64,000 nt of DNA, taken from positions 62,001 through 126,000 of the forward strand of contig VFIW01000060.1 of the NCBI GenBank assembly GCA_006386115.1, written 5' to 3'. The notes beneath the pieces were generated by a model. It ran no database searches and was not told the origin of the DNA. It was given only the letters and a program-made list of their open reading frames with translations. Below are positions 21,446 to 33,391 of this stretch, one piece after another. This DNA comes from Globisporangium splendens (Eukaryota > Oomycota > Peronosporomycetes > Pythiales > Pythiaceae). Both the position numbers and the translations under genes were made by a program. How positions within the stretch are numbered: the first letter of the stretch is position 1; the number at the start of each line of letters is the position of its first letter.

Positions 21446-23016
21446 ATGGGGAGGACGCCCTCGATGGTCAGTCCAACTCCAGACCGCGCGCACTCGGCCA
21501 GCAATGCATCTTATCGACAGCAGACAAATACGTACCATCCACACCAGCCGCGCTTCCCGATTGCCTCGCTGAGTCACAACTCGTACTACCTGACGACTGC
21601 TTCATATCCACCGACGTCTAGCAACAGCGACCGACTGCTTCCTGCTCTCTCGTCTGCGACGTCTCCTGCATTCCGTGTCCCGACTGTGCCTTGGACTGAA
21701 GACGAGTATCGTCGTTTCCTCTCAGGACTTGAAACCTACGGTTCGGGGCAAACTGCAAACTCACAGGCAGCGTGGCAATCGATAACAGCAGCAGTGCGCA
21801 CGCGGACAATCCATGACGTGAAGGCGCATGCGAGGCGGTATTTCCTGGAGCTCCAGATGGCCAACACCCCGAAACGCAAAGAGGACATCGCCGCGATGCA
21901 ATCCCAGGACTCGCGCTGGACGCTGGAAGAAGATGCACGTTTCGAGGAGCTGCTCGCGCACTACAGCAGCGCCAGCGTATGCTATCCATGGGAGGCGATT
22001 GCGGCGAAACTCCCTAGAAAAACGCATCGTGACGTGCGAGACCGTACCGGAAGCTCTGCTACGATGTTGCAAGGATCGAAGCTGGCCATCATGTGTCGAT
22101 GAGCTTAAGCCGATCTGTAAGTGGCAATCGTGACAACCAATCCTATGATGATGCGGGCAGAAGCAACCAAGACGCTCACTGTGATGGCAACGAATATACT
22201 CCGGTGTACGACTGTGTCGTGACTCTTACCTCGGTCGAAGAAAAGCTCCTCATGCACGCGCTTGGCCAGGTCCACGTATCACCAAAGACCCCACCCGAGG
22301 TTCTCACAGTCATTGCCTCGGCGATAGCCGCCTTCGCCAACTCCAAAGACAACAAGAAACCGGCGCAACGAACGACGCCATTGTTCACGTTGGAAGCCGC
22401 GCAGACTGCACTCGAGAATGTCATTCAGCGTCAGCAAACAGACGTTCGCGTCATTCTGGAGACACTTGTTGATAACTTGAAGCTGCAACCTCGTGGCCAA
22501 GACTCGACTCCCAATTGCAGTAGGCAATCAGTTTCACAGCAACAACAAGACCATCCAAAGGATGGAAGCGCACAACCTGAGCCTCAGGATCCCAAACTCA
22601 CTTTGGCGACAACGGGCGTTGCTCTTTCACCGTGGATTCCTGTAGCCGAGTCTTCTCGCCACATCAACCACACTGGCCATTTTGCAGAACCAACGTCGAC
22701 GACGACAAATGATGCTTCCCGCCGCGGCGCGGTCGCCGAAGACCTGTTGAGCTTCCGCGCGAAAACATCGAGTCACCAAGCTCAAGGCTACGCGACAGGA
22801 GCAGCAGTGTTGGATCCAACAGCTCCGTCCATGTTGGATCCGTCGCCAAGAACGAGTCAGGATTGGCAAAACATGTTTTCCTCTCCGTCGCCGCATGCTC
22901 AGTATCGTCCCTATACGAACCAGGATCCGTTTTCCCCGGCACCGCAACCAACCCCATTGTTCCCTTCGTCTTCCATGTCGTATCAATACGCGCCGAATAA
23001 TCCTCCCGCACAATGA
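21446..23016 (+). CDS. Two-repeat Myb/SANT DNA-binding protein, frame broken by one base
   Basis: The first frame (21446-22102) starts MGRTPSMVSPTPDR. It carries a first SANT/Myb repeat (VPWTEDEYRRFLSGLETYGSG, ending with AHARRYFLEL, a SHAQKYF-like end) and a second one (SRWTLEEDARFEELLAHYSS ... RKTHRDVRDR). Immediately after RDVRDR, near 22041-22046, the homologous continuation YRKLCYDVARIEAGHH is in the next frame, which stays open to 23016 and gives a Q/P/S-rich C-terminal half. One base is missing; no GT-AG intron can explain it. If the base is a sequencing or assembly loss the intact protein is about 523 residues. The role is probably a nuclear transcription regulator. The gene converges on the cystathionine gamma-synthase gene. 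Confidence 0.7.
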
Positions 23017-23513
23017 GATTGTCGTGGTGCTGGTGGCGACACTTTCTATTCGAGGCACTCGGACACCAGCAGATCTACGATAGAACAAAAGGTTATGGAG
23101 GATTACTGCATGTAGCATTTCGACAAACAAAGCAGAAGAAAAAATCTCCGTTTTGAGTCTTTTTCGTGGAAACGAATCCATGAAACCTGATAGAAGAAGA
23201 AAACATTAACACGATGGCTTCTATTGAGATATGAAGGGAACCCACTGTACCTCGTGCTCGTAAACCATTGATTTTCTTTGTCTTTTTCGTTTTCTGACTC
23301 ATCATTCCTTCCTTCGACACCCAAGCAGGCAGTCGCCAACGGCGATACAGGCTTTGATTCTCATCCAAACAACAAAACGCAGCAAAATGAGCCGCATCTC
23401 GTTGATACAGACAAGATGGACTCGTATCGGCGCCAGCGCAAGATCAACGTGCTTGTCACAGAAGCGGAATCGGCGAAAATGGTCTTCTATTCAGCATTTG
23501 TTGGAGTTGTTTA
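23017..23513. other. Short convergent intergenic region
   Basis: About 500 bp between two converging genes. The plus frame 23278-23670 runs into the opposite gene and is not believed. Confidence 0.5.
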
Positions 23514-25154
23514 CTACGCCACAGGCTCAACAACAGGAGTGTACACCTTTGACGCGACTTGGAGGGCGTTCTCAAGGTCTTGCCAGATCTCTTCCGCGTC
23601 TTCGAGGCCGATGGAGATGCGAATCAAGTTACGGTCCACGCCACAGGATTCGATAAAGTCCAGCTCGTAGTAGTGGGCCAGCAAGCTGTATGGACAACAA
23701 ATCGTGAAGTTCGTACCGAGACTTGGTCCCTTGGCAATGGTCACGGTGTCGTAAAAGCTCTGTGCCACCGGGAGACCACCATGCAGCACAATCGACAGCA
23801 ACGGACCAAAGCGAGGCTCGCTCTCTTGCACTGGGCTGGCTTTAGTCAGGAACTTGGTGAATGGCTCGGTGTTTCCATGAAGTTCTGGGTAAAAAATGTC
23901 CTTCACAAGCGGGTGGGTGCTCAGTCGCTTGGCGATGACGCTTGACGAAGCATTCACCTTTGCCAGACGCGGGAGAACGTCCACAGACGTCTCGAGAAGC
24001 ACTTGGGCGTCTTCCTCGACGAGAAAGGCATCTTCTGACGAAACGTGATCCTTCAGCGTTTGATACAGTGGTCCAGCAGGGTTGAGCACCACGCTTCCGC
24101 CCATGATCGCGCAAGTTCCACTGAAGATCTTGGAGAGACTCGTGGTGACAATGTCCGCGGCGCCGTGGTTCATGACGTTGACGTTGTAGGAACCGACCGT
24201 GTCATCAACGACGAGCACCGTGCCGTTTTCATGCGCGAGCGCAGCAAGGCGACTCAGATCTGACGTCGAGAGCAGCGGGTTGCCAGGGAACTCGGTGAAG
24301 ATGCCGAGAATCTGCTCGCGTTTCACGATTTCTTCGACTTCCTTCATCTCTTTTTCGCCGCAAACGGGGAAGAAATACACACCCTTTTCGCACCATTCCG
24401 TGCGCGACAGGATCTTGAGCGTATCGACGTACGGAAACCCGATCAGGATGCTCTTGGTGCCGGTACGAATTTTGTTTAGAAGTCGCACCGTCGCGAAAAT
24501 AGCACCCATGCCCGTTGGATACAAAAACACATCATTGCTGTGGTCCGCAGCGGCTTTTTCGTCCAGATACAGCGATGCAATGCGTGTTTGCACGGCTTGA
24601 TGTGTGGCCGTACCACGCATCTTGAACGACGCCGTCGCTTCCTGTTGTTCCTTGAGCACCTGGAGCGCGCGCTCCGCGTGGCGTGAGGACACGATCTCGC
24701 CCGAGTGCTGCCAGAACTGCTTAGCTGTCTGGCTCAGTCGCTTCGGGAAGCGCACAGCCCACACAAGACCATGCACATTCTCCATCGCGACGTCGTTCAC
24801 CTCCACTTGAACGCCTTGACTTTCCGCGCTGTCGACCAAGAACGACCGCAACCGCTGCGCCGTCACCTCCGTCGGCGACACCATCAAGTCCCACTTTGCT
24901 TCTTCTTCACTACCTCCATCTTGTGCGGAAAAGAACGGCGCGAGAGCCGCCACATTGACCTTGAGGAGCTGCGTGAGCGCCACGACGAACGGGTGGTAGA
25001 AGAAGCGCGGGTAGCCGCACGCCATGGCGTCCAGCACGGCGCGCTTGCCCTCCTCGTAGCCCACGACGTGCTCCCAGAGCGGCATGGACACCGACAGCGC
25101 GTGGGGCTCGTTCGGCGGCAGCGACACGCCCAGCGGCAGCGGCACGAGCACCAT
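23514..25154 (-). CDS. Cystathionine gamma-synthase-like PLP enzyme (fungal type)
   Basis: 546 residues from the ATG at 25154 (MVLVPLPLGVSLPPNEPHAL). The C-terminal ~380 residues are a Cys/Met-metabolism PLP enzyme of fold type I: YPTGMGAIFATVRLL near 212-226, the aspartate region VLVVDDTVGSYN near 313-324, the PLP lysine K342 in TTSLSKIFSG, and the C-terminal IRISIGLED. The ~180-residue N-terminal extension (GYPRFFYHPFV...) is typical of fungal and oomycete enzymes rather than bacterial MetB. It should join an activated homoserine with cysteine to make cystathionine in methionine synthesis. The open frame continues to 25235, but a polypyrimidine CCTTCCCCACAG just before the ATG looks like a splice acceptor, so a 5' leader intron is likely. 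No mitochondrial presequence is obvious. Confidence 0.88.
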   Translation of the reverse strand: MVLVPLPLGVSLPPNEPHALSVSMPLWEHVVGYEEGKRAVLDAMACGYPRFFYHPFVVALTQLLKVNVAALAPFFSAQDGGSEEEAKWDLMVSPTEVTAQRLRSFLVDSAESQGVQVEVNDVAMENVHGLVWAVRFPKRLSQTAKQFWQHSGEIVSSRHAERALQVLKEQQEATASFKMRGTATHQAVQTRIASLYLDEKAAADHSNDVFLYPTGMGAIFATVRLLNKIRTGTKSILIGFPYVDTLKILSRTEWCEKGVYFFPVCGEKEMKEVEEIVKREQILGIFTEFPGNPLLSTSDLSRLAALAHENGTVLVVDDTVGSYNVNVMNHGAADIVTTSLSKIFSGTCAIMGGSVVLNPAGPLYQTLKDHVSSEDAFLVEEDAQVLLETSVDVLPRLAKVNASSSVIAKRLSTHPLVKDIFYPELHGNTEPFTKFLTKASPVQESEPRFGPLLSIVLHGGLPVAQSFYDTVTIAKGPSLGTNFTICCPYSLLAHYYELDFIESCGVDRNLIRISIGLEDAEEIWQDLENALQVASKVYTPVVEPVA

Positions 25155-26041
25155 CTTGAGCGTTAGATCTGTGGGGAAGGCGGCGAATGCGCAAATGCGG
25201 AATTGACCAATTGGTGCAATGTATGGGGATGGCACAGTGTACCAGTATCAGACTGGTGAGTTGAAGCGGCCCCTGATAATGCTTGTGAATCATTTATTAC
25301 TCTCTATATTGTAAGTAGAGGGTAAGTTATTTGATGTCGAATCTGTTGGTTTTGGTGGCTGTTATGCGGTGTAGAAGGTGTATTGTATTTATAGAGGTGT
25401 ATTTCGAGAAAAGTGTGTGAAAAGGAAACTTCGTGTGGTTTGCTTTTGCCTAGTCGACGTGATGGGGATAGCGCTTGCGGTTGTTTCGCGACCCTCGTGG
25501 AAGCAATGGGGAGCCTTCCTTATCCATAGAGGGAGACCACTACAAATGCGAACGACTGACGGTGTTGCAGCACCGTAAATGCTCCTCTCATCCGTCGTGT
25601 TCCAGCAGCAGAAGCGCTTCATCATCCGAGAATTGGCTCCAGGTCTTGCGCGAGTCGAGAGGTCGCACTTTTGCCGCCAGCCCATTCCTACCCTTTATAG
25701 CAGGTGACTGCTCCTCAACACATACTTCATTGTATATAAAGAGGTATGATGTAGACTGTGCATTACCACTATACTTCTTCTAAAGTATTTACTATAATTA
25801 GAGAGGGTTGCATCATACCCACCCCAAAATGCGCAATCTACAGCGTCAGCAACCAGGGGATAAATGGCAGTCCACAAAAAATAGCTGCAAAATGGCCGTT
25901 TCCGTGGCTGTCTCTATATGCGCACTCGTATTAATAATACCTTGAGAGCAGCGCGCATGCTGACGCGTTCCGTCACTCGCATGCGCTCCAAGCGCTCTGC
26001 GGCTATTAGACGGCTCTTGCGCAGTAGCTCACGACTAGACG
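25155..26041. other. Divergent promoter region
   Basis: About 890 bp between the minus-strand PLP enzyme and the plus-strand armadillo gene; AT-richer than the genes. It must carry both promoters, but no box is clear enough to call. Confidence 0.5.
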
Positions 26042-29000
26042 ATGAACCTGGCGATGCTCTGGTCGCACGAGCGCACGCGCGTGACGACGCACGCCGACGG
26101 CGCAATGGGCAACGGCAGTCCGCACCCCCGCTTCATGGCCGCGCATGAGTCTCATTGTGCGGCGGATGGGTCGATCCCCGAGGATCGGAAAGCGCCGATG
26201 CTCATGTGCGTCAACAGCTCCACGCGGCTCACAAGCGTCACGGCTCAAGCACAGCAGCAGCATGCGAGTGTAGAGAATACAGCAGGAATACGCCCAAGCG
26301 CCGCGCGTCCGTGTTCGCGAAGCGCGATGTCGCGTTCAAGAAGCTCGTGGACGAGAGCATTGTCCCCGCAGTCCACGCCGTGGGCACCACACTGCAGAAT
26401 TTTTTCGACTGCAACGAGTTCGCCATGGAGTACGCCGACCGCGCGCCAAAGCGCAGTGTGTACCAAGGACCATGCAATAGTAGTGCGAGTTCGGGGAATG
26501 CCAGCAATGCGAATGTAGGCAGTCATCATCATCGTTCTCTGTCCAGTGGCAGCAATAATAGCAGCGCTGTAGCATCTGGAGTGGCGTCGCCGCTTCGGAA
26601 AGACAAGAAACTCAGCTCGATGCCGTCTACACCTGGGAGATCGGCATCAACTCGCGGCAGTAGCGCAGCGCAAAGTACCAGTACTGCGGCTTTGGTTGGT
26701 CCTGGCGGCTCGAACAACAATCCTGCGATGGCAGCGTCGAATTCTCTATTGAATGCCGCGCTGTCGTCGCCCAAGGCGTCGTTCCTGGGCCGCAAGAACG
26801 GCCGCAAGAAAGCGAGCTCTGAGTTCCACTCGCGCGCGTTTCGACCGTACGTGGGCGACATGTTTGGCACGCGCGGCGAGTACATCGACGGTATGCTGTA
26901 CATGTCCCGCATGAAGCGCAGCTACCAGATCACGTTTGGCGACTCAAACAGCAATGGAAGAGCCTCGGCGACGGGTGCAGCATGGGGAATGGACTTGGCG
27001 TGCACCAATGATGGCCGCCACACGCTCAAAGATGCAGTCTTGGATGCGCTGTCCACTGCTTCTGCGGCAGCAAATGGAGCATTACCTGGAGCTTCAACAG
27101 CCAACAAAGTCCTTGGAGCGAATTCTTTGGAGCTGTCGGATGCCGCAGGTCTGGCGGCTGTGGATGATCTCGGGGACGACAATCTACAGGTTAAGCAGCG
27201 ACGAAGGTGCTCGCTCACGCTGAGCAACTGGAGCTCGAACCCGGAGAACGCGGTACTCATGGTCCAAGAAAACGTGGTTGAGGCGCTGATCTTGCTCTGC
27301 AAACCGAACGACAGCGTTACACGGCTCCACTGCATCACGGCGCTCATGAACCTCTCGCATATCGCGGAATTGCGCAAAGTCATCGTGCGTCAAGGCGCTG
27401 TAAAGACTGTGGCTGAGATCGTGGACGAGACTGAGGAGAAGACTTTGTGAACGGCGTGTGCGATCACACTGTGTAATCTCTGCTGTCTGGGGGGAGAAGA
27501 AGAAGTGCTGGTGCAGGATGGCGCCGTCAGTGCGCTTTCGGTGCTGATAACGGAGCAGTCCAAGGTATCGTGGCTCTGTCGCAGTGCGCTCTTCAACTTG
27601 ACCTGCGTGCGGGAACCATACCAGAAGATCGAGAGCGTGCTGAAAATGTTCATCACACTGACGACGTCAAGTGGCGGTGCATCCACAGAGGATTGCGACG
27701 AGATCACGGCCAAAACACTCTGCAATCTCTCGAATTTCAAGCGCATCCGACTTCGGTTGATGGAAGAAGGCATCGTGAGTGCTATCTCGTCGCTGATCCA
27801 CATGCACGCGTTGGAGGTTCAGGAGATGCTGGCGTATGTGATGCTCAACTTGTCCGCAGTTCGCGCCTGCCGAAGTGAAATGGCCGCTAAAGGATGCATG
27901 GGCACGTTGACCTCGCTCACGGGCGCGACAGGTGCGTTTGCAGCCAAGCTGCTCATCGCGAGCACGCTTTTCAATTTGAGCAAAGAACCTGGGAACAGGC
28001 TGCACATGGTCTTTGAAGGTCTGCTTCTCCTCGTGAACGAGTTGTGCCGCGGTCCCCTGGGGCACGCTGCAGGAAGTGAAGCACTGCGGCGCGTCTGTGC
28101 GACCACGTTGTACAACATTTCCTGCAACGAAGACACACGTGTGAAGCTCGTCGAGAGGGACGCTGTGAGTATCCTATCGTCTCTATCCAAGCGCACGACG
28201 GACACCTGTGCAAAGAAAATGTGCACGCTGGCGTTGTGCAACCTGCTCAGCGTGCAGCAAGCGGCCGCTGATATCATGAATGCTGGCGCGATCACGGCGT
28301 TCATTCAGCTGAGCATGGCGTCAGACCAGACGCTAGAGACGAAGCGTGTGTTCTCGCAAGCTCTCCATGGACTCTGTCAGCAGAGCGAGACACGAGACGT
28401 TGTAGCGCGTGCGGGCGTCATCCAAGCGATTATCTACCTCAGTAGCGTCAAAGACCCGAGCCCAGTCACTGCAACTGTAGACGCTACACCGTTAACTCCT
28501 GGACATTCAAAGCTGCTCCGTGAAATTCGGGCTCGTTGTGCGGCCACACTTGCGTGTTTAGCAGCCGACGAGCGGCAAACGACTCAAGTCTGTAGCGTGG
28601 AGGTGGTGTTGTGCGTCACACGGATCCTCGTACTGGAGCGGTCGCATATCGCGATGGAACGGTTTTGCTGCTCGTGCCTCAGTCTGCTATGTCGTGACGA
28701 GCACTGTTCGCAGATCATGGCCGACGAAGACGCCATTGAAGTCGTGCTCTCGACATGCATGGAGACGCAAGATCTCGAGACGAAGGCATCCTGCTGCCAC
28801 GTGTTGGCGAGCATGTTGTATCATCCGAGCTGCTGCATGGCGTTGGTGCGCATGGGCGTCATCTCTGTGCTCGCGACCCTGGCGAAGATCAAGGGCGACA
28901 CTGGTATCCAGCGATGCTGCGCGATCACGCTTGCAAACCTGTCGGCCGAGCCAGCTATTCGAGATGTCTTGGTCGCCGCGGGCATTGTCGGTATCCTGTC

Positions 29001-32000
29001 CATGCTCAGCAACTCGTACAGCGAAGAAAGTCAACGTGATTGTGCCAAAGTGCTTTGCAATTTGTCGTGCGTCCCTGGAAGCGAGGCGCACCTGGTAGCC
29101 GAAGGCGCGATCGCCGTGCTGATGATGATCAGTATGGTGCGTGCCGTGAACGCCACTACGAAAGAGACCTGTGTGCGCGCGCTTTTCAATCTTCTGAATG
29201 CAGAAACGATCAAGCGCATGGTCCAAGAGGGTCTTGTGAAGGTTTTGCCGACATTTGCAGCGTTGGAGATGGGCAATGCGTCGGACATTGTCACCATGTT
29301 GTTCGTGAAGCTGGTGAATCATCCAGTGGGGCGAAACGCGCTTTGCACGGAACGATCCTCTCTGAAATCGCTCTTCGCGCTCATGGAGCACCCCTTGGCA
29401 ACATCAAGTGACAATCAGTCGGCGTTCTCGCTCTTCGAAAGCCTTCTCTGCGAGCTCGTGTATTACGAAAACTTGCGTCTTCCAAGTGTCAACGCAGGAA
29501 TCGTTGATGCGCTTCACAAACTCACGATTCGTACCTGCGCAAATGCCGTTATTGAGAATGAGAAGTTGTCCTGTACGGCGAGGCGGCTTGCGCTTGTGCT
29601 GTTCACGCTCTCAAAGTATGAAGAAACGCGCATGGCAGCGGCGTCCTCAGCGAGCATCGCCGCGCTGACAACATTCTTGAAGCGACATCCTCCGCGTACC
29701 AACTGCAGTGACGGGGAATGCGTCGCATTTGCGGTTTCAACTTTCTGTAGCTTAGCGTGGCACGAGATCACGCGCAGTCGACTGGAACACCCGGAGATAT
29801 CAAATGTCCTCGTGCAGTTGCTGACGACCAACTCGGGGATCGATGGAGTGCCCGGCGGTGCGAGCGACCAGAGCTATTATCCAGCTTGTGCGATCAAGAC
29901 CACGGTGCTGACACTTTGCTGTCTCTCGCACAACCAGGAGATGCTCAGTGCGATGCTGAACGACCGCATTGTCGATTGCGTCTATGGGATTCTGTGTCAA
30001 GACTCTGGCCAGCAGCGTTGCGACGCGAACGTGCAATTGGTCAAAGACCGTGAGTTTCTTGCTCTAGTGTGCATTTCGTTCCGCTAGCTGAGCCACATAT
30101 CATTGTTCAAAAGCATGATCGGTGGGCAGCACTCGCTGGTCATTCCGCTGTTCTGTACGCTCACAGAACTGGTGGCTGGAAACGATCCGGAGTCGAGTCT
30201 TGATTGCGCCGATGCGCTCTGTAGCATCACGCTTGCCGCGGTGCGGAGCGCCAACGTCCCACCAGCAGCAGATAGCAGCGTCGCCAAGTCGGATCGGATC
30301 CCATGCGCTGCACTGGTTGCCCCCAATGTCATAAAAGCCATAGCATCCCTCGTCGCCGAGAACCAGTTGGCCGAGACGCGATGGCGCAGCACTGCGAGTC
30401 TGTTGGCGCTGTCGCTCGTACCAGAGTATCGTCATCGCCTTGTTGCGCTCGGTTGCACACGGCTGCTGGTCGAGGAATCGTACCGGACGGAGACGAATGC
30501 CTACTTGAGCATTCTCAAGTGCTGTGCGGGTGCGCTCTGCAACTTGACGATGTCCATTGCCTCCTCCTCCGGAAGAGGAGATCACAGTCATAGCATCGCG
30601 CACACCAATGCAGCAAGAATGGTCGACGAAGGCGCTGTCCCAGCCCTGCTGCAGCTTTCGAAGCTCGAGAATACCGACATACGCGAGCACTGTACGCTGG
30701 CATTGACGAATCTGTCGGGTCAGTCTCCGAAAGTGGAATCTGGGGCGGTCTCGGCACTCCTGAATCTATCTCTCCAGTCCACAATGTCATCATCATCTCA
30801 TCGACCAGGCACAGCCCATGCAGGCGCACTCTCGAGACCGCCGATCGTGGATTATGCTCGTCACAAGCAGTCCGCAAAGCTGGCGGATTTTCCCATGGAG
30901 ATTGAATGTCACGACACATTAGGGGAATGCAAATACGAAGCTAATCTGGCCGCAAGTACACCGCCGCCACTGCATCTTCCGACGATCCCTGTCGTCGGGA
31001 TCGAGTCCAGCGAGGGTGATGACTCTAACGGTACAGGAAAGAGCAGCAACGACAATGACAATCTCGCGCCGCTGGCATCGAATGGACACGACGATGTCGG
31101 TGGCCAATCTGGCGACCGCGATGCAGATGCACGCGTGACAGCTTTGCGGTGTTTCCCGAAGGTAGATCCAGCCGAGAGTCGATTGCTGAGTGGGACTGGT
31201 GATGGCGATGAAGACAGTGGCGGCGGTAGTGACAATAGTAGCGAGTCACCCCAGGATCATTCGCTGAACCAAGTTATGACCGATACAGACAACGCAGGCA
31301 GCAAAGACGGCGAAGACGCTCGCTTTGGAGCAGATAGTGAGGATCCAGGTGAGGTTGGCGAGACGCTCGGACAACTTCGAAAGACTGTTTCGAACAAGAA
31401 TGGCGTCGGTATCAGCGCAGGCTATTCGTTGTCGCCATTAGCTCGAGTCGTGGTGCGAAAGACCCAGGCAGCTCAAGTCGCAAAGAAACTGAAAGATCTT
31501 CGAAACCGTGGATCGAGTGACAAACGCGGAGATGGAGGCAGCGGCAGCATGTCGACCTCGACGTCATCGACGCCTGTCTCGAGCGCACGGAGCGAGAATT
31601 CAGCGACGATTTTGCTGGTATCAGTCAAACAGAACTCGATCGCTGCAAACGGAGGGAGCAGCAAAGCCATTATATCGCACCATCCCAACCACGACAATGG
31701 CAAAGCCGCACGTATCGACGGTAGTAGTTCATCGGTGGCAGAAGCTGCTCACATGCTCCGATTATATTCGTCCTCTCCACAAAGCAAGGCTGGGAAAACG
31801 CAAAGTATCAGTGAAGCGCGACCAAGTCTCGCCGCAGCTGCTGCAGCAGCACGATTGCATGCGGCTCCTGTACGTGACAGCACAATAGATCGCGGCGGCT
31901 CCAAGGTTGCACTTCACCGTGGGAGCAAGAAACGCGAAAAGGTGGCCAAAAAGCAACATCGGAAACCGAGGTTTTCGTCTTCGTCGAAACAAAAGTATAC

Positions 32001-32157
32001 ACCAGCAGCGTCCATTTTGAGATTTCATGCTGATAGCGAAGATGAATATGACGACGAAGACATGCCAGTGCCAGACGAACCTGAGTCGCCTGTCGTGGTT
32101 ACGTCTGCGATCCAAGAATTTCGCCCGCAGGCGAGAAAATTCGGACTTTGGAGCTAA
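26042..32157 (+). CDS. Very large armadillo-repeat protein (one in-frame TGA)
   Basis: Best model: exons 26042-26205, 26274-30030 and 30088-32157, about 1996 residues. The first intron (68 bp, donor GTGCGT, acceptor GTGTAG) joins MNLAMLWSHERT... to IEYSRNTPKRRASVFAKRD in frame. Many ~42-residue armadillo repeats follow (for example TACAITLCNLCCLGGEEE, RDCAKVLCNLSCVPGSEAHL, QRCCAITLANLSAEPAIRDV) over about residues 390-1530. A low-complexity Ser/Asp/Lys-rich tail ends the protein. A TGA at 27448-27450 interrupts the frame in the middle of a good repeat. The TAG at 30085-30087 is probably inside a short intron (30031-30087, donor GTGCAA; a GTGAGT at 30050 is the alternative but does not keep frame). 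Armadillo solenoids bind protein partners; the specific role is unknown. Confidence 0.72.
27448..27450 (+). other. In-frame TGA inside an armadillo repeat
   Basis: Reading ...ETEEKTL-stop-TACAITLCNLCCLGG, the sequence on both sides is normal armadillo repeat and the frame is unchanged. A single C-to-T change of a CGA codon would explain it. No intron model removes it while keeping frame. Confidence 0.7.
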
Positions 32158-32780
32158 TGGTTGGAGCCTCTTTGGGTGTTTGGCGATTGACGACAACGCT
32201 CGGAACAACATGGCAGTCCTCGACTTTGTCAAGTGGCTTTGCGATCACACGCACGCAATCCCGCGCTATCATCACATGCCATGCTGCTGCGTCGCAAAAA
32301 CCCACGACGACGAGAGTGCGTCTCACTTGACACGGACGGCGAGAAAGAAAACACAAACATTAGGTGTGACACCTGAAGATTTTTCGCGCTGGTCGTCAAA
32401 CGATCCATTTGGTGTGTGTCGCCAACCTTTTCAAGCCGTCGTTCCTTCTCGTCGTAAAAAGGTGAAGACACTGCCGCCTGTAGATGCCATGACTCATCAG
32501 CAAGCAGCCTGCACCGTTGTGTAGCATGTGACGTTCTTCAATATAGCGCCGAAAAATCTCGAGACGATGGCCAAAAGATACCAACGTTCAGTACTTTAAT
32601 GCGATGGATACGATAAAGATCGCAGTTCAAGCTCCTTGGAGTGCGAACAGAGGAAAAGTCAAAGTCAAACACCAGACAAAGGACAACAAAATTAAAACCG
32701 AGCTTTTACTACTTTATATTCGAAAACAATACACGACGCTGCAGCAAGAACGAACGGCCGGATGACCATTCTCCTCATAT
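32158..32780. other. Intergenic between the armadillo gene and the first elicitin gene
   Basis: About 620 bp with converging 3' ends. No gene was seen. Confidence 0.5.
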
Positions 32781-33341
32781 TTACAAGACGAACGCAGCGA
32801 TCGAGCCAACGACGACAACGGCCGCGCTCACAGACGCGGTCATGGCGCTCGATGGCGCAGCGGTGGTTGGCGCTGGCGTGGATACGGTCGAAGTCGAAGC
32901 CGACGAGCCCGACGACGCAACAGGGGCATTGCTGCTCGAGGTGGTCGAGGTCGCTGGCGCTGGGGTCTCAACGGTAGCCGAGGTGGACGAGGAGCCGGCG
33001 GCGCTGGACGAGCCAGTCGACGTCGAGCCACAGCCACCGACGACTTTGGTGAAGAAAGTGTTCAATGGCGTGGCGACACCGTCGATCTCGAACGTGCACG
33101 AAGGGAAGGTCTTGGTGTTGGCGACGGCGATGAGGTCCGCGCACATGGTGCAGATGTCAGCGGCTTGCTTGGCGGTTGGGTTGGTCTGCGGCGGGATGAT
33201 TGGGAATCCCGTGGCCTCCGCGCAGGCGTTGGCTTGTGGCACGAGCGAGATGAAGTCGGTCGCGAGCGACGCGAGGTCACACGGGTCGGCAGACACGACG
33301 GTGGCGATGGCGGCGGCGGCGAGGACGGCGAAGGACTTCAT
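32781..33341 (-). CDS. Elicitin-like protein with GPI-type tail, copy 1
   Basis: 186 residues from the ATG at 33341. The signal peptide MKSFAVLAAAAIATVVSA is followed by an elicitin domain with six cysteines spaced C-18-C-23-C-2-C-14-C-21-C, which differs from the classical elicitin spacing and places it among elicitin-like (ELL) proteins. A Ser/Thr/Ala/Pro-rich stalk, likely O-glycosylated, and a C-terminal hydrophobic stretch (VSAAVVVVGSIAAFVL) suggest GPI anchoring on the plasma membrane or wall. Elicitins bind sterols and other lipids, which these organisms take from hosts, and can be sensed by plants; sterol binding is not proven for this spacing. Tandem in the same orientation with copy 2. 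Confidence 0.9.
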   Translation of the reverse strand: MKSFAVLAAAAIATVVSADPCDLASLATDFISLVPQANACAEATGFPIIPPQTNPTAKQAADICTMCADLIAVANTKTFPSCTFEIDGVATPLNTFFTKVVGGCGSTSTGSSSAAGSSSTSATVETPAPATSTTSSSNAPVASSGSSASTSTVSTPAPTTAAPSSAMTASVSAAVVVVGSIAAFVL

Positions 33342-33369
33342 TGTGCTGGAGTGGGGGGGTGACTGGGAT

Positions 33370-33391
33370 CGAGCAAATTGCAGAATGAAGC
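33370..33391 (-). promoter_or_regulatory. Inr+FPR core promoter of elicitin-like copy 1
   Basis: On the minus strand GCTTCATTCTGCAATTTGCT matches the oomycete initiator plus flanking region (TCATTYYNCAWTTT) almost perfectly, about 45 bases before the ATG at 33341. Confidence 0.7.

Noticed and set aside
23278..23670. Plus-strand frame of 130 residues overlapping the end of the PLP enzyme
   Set aside because: It overlaps conserved coding sequence of the opposite gene and shows no domain.
26206..26273. Frameshift near the start of the armadillo gene
   Set aside because: A 68-bp intron with GTGCGT donor and TGTAG acceptor explains the change of frame exactly.
30031..30087. TAG at 30085 as a second nonsense mutation in the armadillo gene
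   Set aside because: A 57-bp GT-AG intron ending in CCGCTAG removes it and joins repeat sequence in frame, so a mutation is not needed.
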